Assembly: GCA_013215025.1 (NCBI GenBank)
Contig: JABSRR010000004.1
Coordinates: 1-9,019 of the forward strand
Length of the DNA: 9,019 nt
Origin: Pseudomonadales bacterium
Lineage (GTDB): Bacteria; Pseudomonadota; Gammaproteobacteria; Pseudomonadales; DT-91
Reading direction: 5' to 3'
Shown: one piece after another, positions 1-5,435 of the stretch
How positions within the stretch are numbered: the first letter of the stretch is position 1
Layout: every line of letters starts with the position of its first letter
Notes under the pieces: generated by a model
The model's database searches: none
Seen by the model: the letters and a program-made list of their open reading frames with translations, nothing else
What the model was told of the DNA's origin: nothing
Made by a program: the position numbers and the translations under genes

Positions 1-704
1 TCAACCGTTTGCAGGGTTTCCTTAACTGCTTCAGGCATGCTGCGCGCTTGTTTTGCGTCAGCTGCAGGGCTTGGCATAGCTGGCTCGCTGTTCTCAGCTT
101 GCGACTCTGTTTTTGCTGCCGGCGCATCAACAGATAACTTAAGCGTTAGAATCACATCACCTTCTTTGGCGCTAGCGCCCTCGGCAATGACAATGCTCTC
201 AACCACACCGGCTTTAGGCGCAGGCACTTCCATTGACGCCTTATCGGACTCTAATACTACCAGCGAATCTTCTGCAGCAATTTCATCACCCACGCTTACG
301 CAGACTTCAATCACTTCAGCTTCATCACTGCCAATATCAGGCACTTTAATTTCTTCAACAGCGCTCTCAGCTACAACTGGCTGCGGCGCAGCTGTTACAT
401 CGGCCGCAGGCTCAGGCAATACTTCAGTTTCAAGCACAGCTTCTTCCGCCGCTGCTGGTACCGCATCGCCCTCAATTTCAAGCTCAATTAAGTTAGCACC
501 CTCTGCAATGGTATCTTCTTCGTTAACTAAAACTGCGATTACCTTGCCGCCTTTGGGTGCAGGCACTTCCATTGACGCTTTATCCGACTCTAACACAACG
601 ATGGAATCTTCAGCCTCAATCACATCGCCTGCTTTGACGCAAACCTCAATAACCTCAGCTTCGTCACTACCAATATCGGGTACTTGTATAATTTCTGTTG
701 CCAT
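1..704 (-). CDS. aceF: Dihydrolipoyllysine acetyltransferase, E2 of pyruvate dehydrogenase (5' part)
   Basis: E2 of the cytoplasmic pyruvate dehydrogenase complex takes the acetyl group from E1 on a swinging lipoyl arm and passes it to CoA. Only the first 234 codons are present; the frame is still open at the left edge of the window. Two lipoyl domains are seen, at residues about 4-77 and 117-190, each with the motif ESDKASMEVPAPK. The lysines to be lipoylated are K42 and K155, exactly 113 residues apart. Ala/Pro/Glu-rich linkers follow each domain, as expected for flexible arms. The subunit-binding and catalytic domains would lie outside the window. The ATG at 702-704 is preceded by AAAAGGAGAT with about 9 bases of spacing. 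The start lies 18 bases after the aceE stop, so the two are co-transcribed. Two lipoyl domains fit the Pseudomonas-type E2 rather than the three of E. coli, although a further domain beyond the edge cannot be excluded. Identification is secure. Confidence 0.96.
   Translation of the reverse strand, partial: MATEIIQVPDIGSDEAEVIEVCVKAGDVIEAEDSIVVLESDKASMEVPAPKGGKVIAVLVNEEDTIAEGANLIELEIEGDAVPAAAEEAVLETEVLPEPAADVTAAPQPVVAESAVEEIKVPDIGSDEAEVIEVCVSVGDEIAAEDSLVVLESDKASMEVPAPKAGVVESIVIAEGASAKEGDVILTLKLSVDAPAAKTESQAENSEPAMPSPAADAKQARSMPEAVKETLQTV
213..683 (-). repeat. Tandem repeat encoding the two AceF lipoyl half-domains (339-base period)
   Basis: Positions 552-683 and 213-344 encode AceF residues 8-51 and 121-164. 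These are identical at 39 of 44 residues by my alignment, with a period of 339 bases (113 codons). The DNA around the lipoyl lysine is nearly identical between copies, including a 20-base exact match starting GCGTCAATGG. The first 16 codons differ synonymously in about 9 codons. The second half of each domain has diverged much more. Confidence 0.9.
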
Positions 705-722
705 GATGTTATCTCCTTTTAA

Positions 723-3377
723 TTAAAGCTTCACAGGGTCAGCTTTATCGGGGTTAACACCATATTTCTTCATGGCTTTTTTCACATCGTCCATTTTAAA
801 CTCGCCGTCATCGGCTAATGCTTTCAATGCAGCACAGGCCACATAATAACGATCGACTTCAAAGTGGCTGCGTAATTTCTCTCGCGTATCACTGCGACCA
901 AAGCCATCTGTACCCAGGCTAATATAGCGCTTAGGAATAAATTCGCGCAGACGATCAACATAGGCCTGCATATAGTCGGTTGCGGCAATCACAGGGCCCT
1001 GACGATCTTGCAGAAGTTCAGTGATATATGGCACTTTTTCTTCTTCACCAGGGTGCATACGATTGTATCGACCACAGCTCATAGCATTTTTACGCAGCTC
1101 ATTGGCTGATGTCAGGCTCCAAATATCGGCATGTACTTGCCAATCCTTCTTCAATAACTCTGCGGCCGCTTCTACTTCACGCAAAATTGTACCTGAACCT
1201 AATAGCTGAACTTTTAATTTAGGCTTCGAGGTCGACTCTTTAAGCAAATACATGCCTTTAATAATTCCAGCTTCTGCGCCTTCTGGCATCGCAGGGTGCG
1301 GGTAATTTTCATTCATCACGGTGATGTAATAAAACACATTCTCTTTATCAGCATACATACGCTGCAAACCGTTTTGAATAATCACCGCTAACTCATAGGC
1401 ATAGGTGGGGTCATACGACACACAATTTGGCACCATCGACGCCATCAAGTGTGAATGACCATCCTGATGCTGCAGGCCCTCACCGTTTAGGGTTGTGCGC
1501 CCTGCCGTACCACCAATTAAGAAACCGCGCGCCTGCATATCACCAGCCGCCCAGATCAAGTCCATCACGCGCTGGAAACCAAACATCGAATAGAACACAT
1601 AAAATGGCACCATCGGTAAACCATGGTTAGAGTACGAAGTGGCTTGCGCAATCCAGGCAGAGGTTGCGCCCGATTCATTAATCCCCTCTTCCATAATTTG
1701 CCCAGACTCAGACTCTTTGTAATACATGATTTGATCGGAGTCGTGCGGGGTATAATGCTGCCCTTGCGATGAGTAAATGCCGAGCTGACGAAACATACCT
1801 TCCATACCAAAGGTACGCGCTTCATCCGGAATAATTGGCACCACACGCTCGCCAATTTTCTTGTCTTTAGCGAGGGTTGAAAGAATACGCACAAAGGCCA
1901 TGGTTGATGACACTTCTCGCTTACCGGTATCTTTCAGCTGCGCCTTGAATGCCTCAAGCGAAGGAATATCAAGCTGATCAAAATCTGGATTACGCTGCGG
2001 TAAATAGCCGCCTAATTCTTGACGGCGCTTTTGCATATACTGAATTTCAGGGCTGTCCGGTGCCGGACGGTAGTACGGCACCGACTTCAATTCCTGATCA
2101 GACAAGGGGATATCGAAGCGGTCACGAAACTGCTTCAAGCTTTGCATATCTAACTTTTTCAGTGAGTGCGTTTCATTGTGTGCCTCACCCGACTCACCGG
2201 TGCCGTAGCCCTTCACAGTTTTTGCTAAAATTACGGTTGGCTGACCTTTTTTCGCAACTGCTGCAGCATACGCCGCATAAACCTTGTATGGGTCATGACC
2301 GCCACGATTTAGATACATAATATCTTCATCAGAAAGATCTTTCACAAGCTCTAACAGCTCAGGATATTTTCCAAAGAAATGCTCGCGTGTATAAGCGCCG
2401 CCATTATGCTTATAGTTTTGATAGTCACCATCGCAGGCTTCGTCCATGCGCTTTTGCAATAGCCCAGACTTATCTTTCTCTAACAGAGCATCCCAATGGC
2501 GGCCCCAAACCACTTTAATAACGTTCCAACCAGCGCCGCGGAACACACCTTCCAGTTCTTGGATGATCTTACCATTACCACGAACCGGACCATCAAGGCG
2601 CTGCAGATTACAGTTGATAACAAAGTTCAGGTTATCCAAGCCTTCTCGACCTGCAAGCGCAATCGCGCCGAGTGATTCTGGCTCATCACATTCACCGTCA
2701 CCTAAGAAAGCCCAAACCTGACGATCGCCATGATCTTGTAAACCACGTTTGGTTTGATACTTCATGACGTGCGCTTGATAAATAGCCTGGATTGGACCTA
2801 AACCCATTGATACGGTAGGAAACTGCCAATAATCAGGCATTAGCCAAGGATGTGGGTACGATGACAAGCCATTACCATCAACCTCGCGACGAAAGTTATC
2901 CATTTGGTCTTCATCAATACGCCCTTCTAGGTAAGAGCGGGCATAGATACCTGGCGAGATATGGCCTTGAAAATACACTAAATCAGCGCCTTGCGCTGCC
3001 TCAGGACCACGGAAGAAATAGTTAAAGCCAACATCGTATAAGGTCGCCGACGATGAAAACGACGAGATATGTCCGCCAATACCTTCACTGCTCTCATTCG
3101 CACGCATAACCATGGCCAATGCGTTCCAACGAATGATCGAGCGAATTCGGCGCTCAACAAACAAATCGCCCGGCATACGTTTTTCAGCGGATGGCGGTAA
3201 TGTGTTTCGATACGGCGTAGTTACAGAGGGAGGAAGGTTGGTGCCGGCTTGCGCGGCGCGTTCGGCTAAGGCTTTAACTAAAAATGCGGTGCGGCCGCGA
3301 CCTTGATTGCGTAACACAGAATCGAGAGCATCGAGCCACTCTTGCGTTTCTATCGGGTCGATATCGGTAGGGTTCAT
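723..3377 (-). CDS. aceE: Pyruvate dehydrogenase E1 component, homodimeric type
   Basis: This thiamine-diphosphate enzyme decarboxylates pyruvate and reductively acetylates the lipoyl groups of AceF, feeding acetyl-CoA to the TCA cycle. At 884 residues it is close to E. coli AceE (887). The ThDP/Mg motif begins at GDGECDEPES (residues 226-235), with D227 and N257 as the expected metal ligands. H404 in THSLKK matches E. coli H407, and E568 in EGINESGA matches the catalytic E571. The constant offset of three shows almost no indels over two thirds of the protein. Other family landmarks are the stretch after GGTAGRTTLNGEGLQH and the DGHSH motif. The start is set by a strong AGGAGG at 3387-3392, 9 bases before the ATG at 3375-3377. 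The gene leads the operon with aceF. No pdhR regulator lies upstream; a 704-base non-coding region does. I saw no frameshift or missing catalytic residue. Confidence 0.98.
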   Translation of the reverse strand: MNPTDIDPIETQEWLDALDSVLRNQGRGRTAFLVKALAERAAQAGTNLPPSVTTPYRNTLPPSAEKRMPGDLFVERRIRSIIRWNALAMVMRANESSEGIGGHISSFSSSATLYDVGFNYFFRGPEAAQGADLVYFQGHISPGIYARSYLEGRIDEDQMDNFRREVDGNGLSSYPHPWLMPDYWQFPTVSMGLGPIQAIYQAHVMKYQTKRGLQDHGDRQVWAFLGDGECDEPESLGAIALAGREGLDNLNFVINCNLQRLDGPVRGNGKIIQELEGVFRGAGWNVIKVVWGRHWDALLEKDKSGLLQKRMDEACDGDYQNYKHNGGAYTREHFFGKYPELLELVKDLSDEDIMYLNRGGHDPYKVYAAYAAAVAKKGQPTVILAKTVKGYGTGESGEAHNETHSLKKLDMQSLKQFRDRFDIPLSDQELKSVPYYRPAPDSPEIQYMQKRRQELGGYLPQRNPDFDQLDIPSLEAFKAQLKDTGKREVSSTMAFVRILSTLAKDKKIGERVVPIIPDEARTFGMEGMFRQLGIYSSQGQHYTPHDSDQIMYYKESESGQIMEEGINESGATSAWIAQATSYSNHGLPMVPFYVFYSMFGFQRVMDLIWAAGDMQARGFLIGGTAGRTTLNGEGLQHQDGHSHLMASMVPNCVSYDPTYAYELAVIIQNGLQRMYADKENVFYYITVMNENYPHPAMPEGAEAGIIKGMYLLKESTSKPKLKVQLLGSGTILREVEAAAELLKKDWQVHADIWSLTSANELRKNAMSCGRYNRMHPGEEEKVPYITELLQDRQGPVIAATDYMQAYVDRLREFIPKRYISLGTDGFGRSDTREKLRSHFEVDRYYVACAALKALADDGEFKMDDVKKAMKKYGVNPDKADPVKL

Positions 3378-3512
3378 TGCTTATTGCCTCCTCTGGCAAC
3401 ATTCCTTCAGCAGCAGCGGGAATCGCTCATTTAGCTATAATCGTGACTAACTGCTCGGCAAAAAACATAGCGCCTATCAGCGCAATATACACACTGCGAT
3501 TCCCCAAGGCTC

Positions 3513-3528
3513 AACATCTAGCGATGTT
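3513..3528. repeat. Perfect 6-4-6 inverted repeat in the aceE leader region
   Basis: AACATC, spacer TAGC, GATGTT form a perfect dyad about 136 bases upstream of the aceE start. It could be a small hairpin in the aceE leader or an operator. There is no adjacent T-tract, so it is not a terminator. The arms are short and could arise by chance. Confidence 0.4.
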
Positions 3529-3548
3529 AGCGCAGAATTCTCTCAGCA

Positions 3549-3622
3549 TGATCAGACCAAGTTAGACCTTTAACGACCCTTTCAGACATCATCTGTCTGA
3601 ACCACTCAGACCCCGTCAGAAT
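3549..3622. promoter_or_regulatory. Array of CAGAC elements with two overlapping perfect dyads upstream of aceE
   Basis: TCAGACA (3582-3588), spacer TCATC, TGTCTGA (3594-3600) is a perfect 7-5-7 inverted repeat. The right arm is shared with a second perfect dyad: GTCTGA (3595-3600), spacer ACCAC, TCAGAC (3606-3611). Related copies lie at 3553 (CAGACC), 3563 (TAGACC) and 3617 (CAGAAT), several at steps of 10 or 20 bases. At 3549-3559, TGATCAGACCA reads TGGTCTGATCA on the aceE strand, one base away from the TGGTnnnACCA pattern of FadR/PdhR-type GntR operators. The layout suggests a multi-site operator for aceE; the regulator is not identified. Confidence 0.5.
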
Positions 3623-3754
3623 CTGGCAATCGTAATTGGGTGTGATTTATAACTATCAAAACGGCTTGTGGCCGCCTGCTTATCAAATTTTCTTATACTG
3701 CACCCCAGATGACGTAGTTGCTGGAGTGATACTAAGCTTTGCTTGTGACAAAGT

Positions 3755-3769
3755 TGTAAAAATTTTACA
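3755..3769. promoter_or_regulatory. 15-base perfect palindrome TGTAAAAATTTTACA
   Basis: Two seven-base arms, TGTAAAA and TTTTACA, flank a single central A. The TGTA-N7-TACA frame is the same as in the palindrome at 3952-3966. It resembles an operator for a dimeric regulator but is AT-rich, which raises the chance of coincidence. The TyrR box (TGTAAA-N6-TTTACA) has a longer spacer and does not fit. Confidence 0.4.
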
Positions 3770-3940
3770 CATACGCCGATCAAAATCAAGTGAAAACTTA
3801 TTTATGAAACGGTGTAGGGCTCGATAAATTTTTCAGGCGTTTAAATAAATTATAATTAATTCAATTACTTAAAAAATAGTTTACAAGCAGTCCAGCTGTC
3901 TCACTGAATGCATTTGAAGATTTCCAGCAAGCCATGCACG

Positions 3941-3973
3941 ACTACAAAGTATGTAGTTTTACTACAAAATATG
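3941..3973. promoter_or_regulatory. ACTACA/TGTAGT operator-like array containing a HexR-like palindrome
   Basis: Three half-sites alternate in orientation: ACTACA (3941-3946), TGTAGT (3952-3957) and ACTACA (3961-3966). They make a perfect 6-5-6 dyad and a perfect 6-3-6 dyad that share the middle arm. ACTACAAAGTATG (3941-3953) and ACTACAAAATATG (3961-3973) are also direct repeats with a period of exactly 20 bases, two helical turns. The inner 15 bases, TGTAGTTTTACTACA (3952-3966), fit the TGTARTwwwAYTACA form I recall for HexR, an RpiR-family regulator of central carbon metabolism. The array lies about 110 bases before the b561 start. Assignment to HexR is inference. Confidence 0.55.
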
Positions 3974-4049
3974 CTGCATGATACCATTCGGTCGCTCAAC
4001 ACATTAACACGCAAGCGCGATTTCTCATGCGATCACCGTAAACGCTGCG

Positions 4050-4073
4050 TATAATTCACTCTCTATCGCGATA
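4050..4073 (+). promoter_or_regulatory. Probable -10 box and leader palindrome of the b561-yceI operon
   Basis: TATAAT at 4050-4055 is a consensus -10 box placed to give a leader of roughly 20 bases before the ATG at 4082. No good -35 is visible at 16-18 bases upstream (the bases there are near ATGCGA), which suggests activator dependence or a different promoter. TATCGCGATA at 4064-4073 is a perfect ten-base palindrome lying between the likely transcription start and the start codon. Confidence 0.5.
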
Positions 4074-4081
4074 ATCTAAGT

Positions 4082-4633
4082 ATGTTAAACAACACTTCTC
4101 AATCTTACGGCTGGATCAGCATTTTCTTTCACTGGTCAATGGCGCTAGGCCTATTTTTTATGTTTGCGCTGGGCTTATACATGGTTGAACTGGATTACTA
4201 TCACCGCTGGTACCGCGATGCGCCTCTGCTGCATAAAAGCCTTGGTATTTTGATGCTAATACTGTGGCTGGCGCGCATGCTGAACCGCCAATTACAAACT
4301 GCACCGCGTGCCTTAGCGGCTCCACGCTGGCAGCAATTAAGCGCCAAATTCACCCATCTCTTATTATATTTATTGATGCTTATCTTAATGCTTAGCGGCT
4401 ATATGATCTCGACCGCTGATGGCCGAGCCATACAGGTGTTTAACTGGTTTGCCCTGCCTGCACTGCCGATACACTTTGAACAACAGGCCGACATTGCCGG
4501 CGATATTCACTGGCTGAGCGCATGGATTTTGTGTGCTGCGGTTGTATTACATAGTGTCGCCGCATTAAAACATCAGTTTGTGAATCATGATCACGGCTTA
4601 AAACGTATGCTCAAACCAATAAATAAAATTTAA
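4082..4633 (+). CDS. Cytochrome b561, di-haem membrane protein (CybB/YceJ family)
   Basis: This is an inner-membrane di-b-haem protein of 183 residues with four predicted membrane helices (about 12-35, 48-66, 90-110 and 143-162). Histidines H17 (FFHWSM), H51 (LLHKSLG), H143 (DIHWLS) and H157 (VLHSVA) are placed like the four haem ligands of E. coli CybB: 34 residues between the first pair and 14 between the second. The family moves electrons between quinol and acceptors such as superoxide or periplasmic partners. The yceI gene follows after 36 bases, the same pairing as yceJ-yceI in E. coli, so a two-gene operon is likely. The ribosome binding site before the ATG is poor (TAAG). The short cytoplasmic tail is rich in His and Lys. 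The physiological partner cannot be read from the sequence. Confidence 0.9.
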   Translation: MLNNTSQSYGWISIFFHWSMALGLFFMFALGLYMVELDYYHRWYRDAPLLHKSLGILMLILWLARMLNRQLQTAPRALAAPRWQQLSAKFTHLLLYLLMLILMLSGYMISTADGRAIQVFNWFALPALPIHFEQQADIAGDIHWLSAWILCAAVVLHSVAALKHQFVNHDHGLKRMLKPINKI

Positions 4634-4669
4634 CGCAATTATTAAAACCTGACTATTAAGGAACTCATT

Positions 4670-5260
4670 ATGTTTATTCGTTTTTCCAATAAAGCCGTCC
4701 ATCTCTATCTGATGCTGGCAGCCTGCTTATTTTCTAGCAGCAGCTTTGCCGCAGAATATAAGTTAGATATTGATGGTGCACATGCCTTCGTTAATTTTAA
4801 AATTAAACACCTAGGTTATAGCTGGTTAACCGGACGCTTCAACCGTTTTGATGGCAATTTTAGCTATGATGCGAAAGCACCGAACGAGGCCAAAATCAAG
4901 GTTGTAATTGATACCAGCAGTATTGACTCTAATCATGCAGAGCGTGACAAACATTTGCGCAGCGCCGACTTTTTAGACGTAAAACAATTCCCCACGGCTA
5001 CTTTTACCAGCAGCAGCTATCAATCGACCGATGCAAATAACGGCATTATTAGCGGCACACTAGAACTGCACGGAGTTAAGCGTGAGATTAGCTTTCCGGT
5101 TGAGAAAATTGGTGAGGGCCGGGACCCCTGGGGCGGCTACCGCGCAGGCTTTAGTGGCAGCACAAGCCTTAGTTTAAGTGACTATGATATTCAGGCAAAT
5201 CTTGGCCCGCAATCCACTGAGGTGTTGTTAGAATTACACATCGAAGGCATTCGTCAGTAA
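4670..5260 (+). CDS. yceI: YceI family periplasmic protein
   Basis: A 196-residue secreted protein with a lipocalin-like beta-barrel fold; family members bind isoprenoid lipids such as polyprenyl chains or ubiquinone. The signal peptide runs to about A27 (SSFA, then AEYKL), which lines up with the E. coli YceI cleavage region. The mature N-terminus HAFVNFKIKHLGYSWLTGRF and the later motifs NHAERDKHLRSADFLDV and DPWGGYRAGF are hallmarks of the family. Its length is close to the E. coli protein (about 191). A ribosome binding site AAGGAA (4658-4663) lies 6 bases before the ATG. The signal also contains LAAC (residues 16-19), which matches a lipobox, but the alignment of the downstream residues favours ordinary signal peptidase I cleavage. 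Its role next to b561 is probably carrying or protecting a quinone-like ligand; that is inference. Confidence 0.94.
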   Translation: MFIRFSNKAVHLYLMLAACLFSSSSFAAEYKLDIDGAHAFVNFKIKHLGYSWLTGRFNRFDGNFSYDAKAPNEAKIKVVIDTSSIDSNHAERDKHLRSADFLDVKQFPTATFTSSSYQSTDANNGIISGTLELHGVKREISFPVEKIGEGRDPWGGYRAGFSGSTSLSLSDYDIQANLGPQSTEVLLELHIEGIRQ

Positions 5261-5269
5261 GCTAATCAA

Positions 5270-5309
5270 GCCGCAAGCCATATTCACTTATATAAATATG
5301 GCTTGTGGC
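5270..5309. terminator. Long hairpin between convergent genes, no T-tract
   Basis: Arms GCCGCAAGCCATATT (5270-5284) and AATATGGCTTGTGGC (5295-5309) pair over 15 positions, with one G-U wobble in the plus-strand RNA, around a 10-base loop. It begins 10 bases after the yceI stop and faces the 3' end of the peptidase gene. Neither flank has a run of T (plus side AGAAAATGAC), so it may be a weak or Rho-assisted bidirectional terminator, or a 3' stabiliser. Confidence 0.65.
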
Positions 5310-5401
5310 AGAAAATGACAAAATGGCGAGGTATAAGTTAACTACGATTTCTCTCAGCTAGCGCTAAAGTCTGAGCCAACACTTATGAGCAGAGCTATGG
5401 G

Positions 5402-5435
5402 TTAGGCTAAGGATTAGACTCAGAGTTAGACTCAG
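5402..5435. repeat. Three-copy 12-base tandem repeat at the 3' end of the M16 peptidase gene
   Basis: TTAGACTCAG occurs at 5414-5423 and 5426-5435, and a degenerate copy TTAGGCTAAG at 5402-5411 spans the stop codon. The 12-base period is four codons and encodes the ESNSESNP tail of the peptidase. Confidence 0.7.

Larger units (their letters stand above)
3378..4081. other. Gene-free divergent intergenic region between aceE and the b561 gene
   Basis: This 704-base stretch separates the divergent starts of aceE and the cytochrome b561 gene. It contains short open frames (3377-3565 and 3636-3827, plus strand), but neither has a ribosome binding site or recognisable protein features. It holds several inverted repeats listed separately, and an AT-rich block at about 3822-3895 rich in TTAA and AATT. 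I could not find a convincing -35/-10 pair for aceE, although a leader of considerable length is likely. No tRNA or recognisable small RNA is seen. Confidence 0.75.

Noticed and set aside
37..726. 229-residue plus-strand open frame, Ser/Thr/Ala-rich
   Set aside because: It lies opposite aceF, whose minus-strand frame encodes clear lipoyl domains. The Ser/Thr/Ala composition is an antisense shadow of that gene.
1565..1894. 109-residue minus-strand frame inside aceE
   Set aside because: Same-strand shadow in another frame of aceE, whose active-site motifs and length are intact.
3470..3490. GCGC-TGATAG-GCGC stem followed by T-run on the minus strand, looking like an aceE leader terminator
   Set aside because: The stem is only four pairs of self-complementary GCGC, too weak to call an attenuator, and no leader peptide is visible.
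3484..3514. Possible aceE promoter (TTGAGC and TATATT on the minus strand)
   Set aside because: The spacer is 19 bases and the -35 match is partial; not better than chance in this region.
3377..3565. 62-residue plus-strand frame in the intergenic region
   Set aside because: No ribosome binding site, it starts opposite the aceE start codon, and the protein has no recognisable features.
3636..3827. 63-residue plus-strand frame with a TTG start
   Set aside because: Rare start codon, no ribosome binding site, and it runs through the 15-base palindrome at 3755-3769; more likely regulatory DNA.
4715..4726. Lipobox LAAC in the YceI signal peptide (residues 16-19)
   Set aside because: The downstream SSFA-AEYKL junction aligns with the signal peptidase I site of E. 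coli YceI, and a lipid anchor at C19 would leave an unusual Ser-rich stub.
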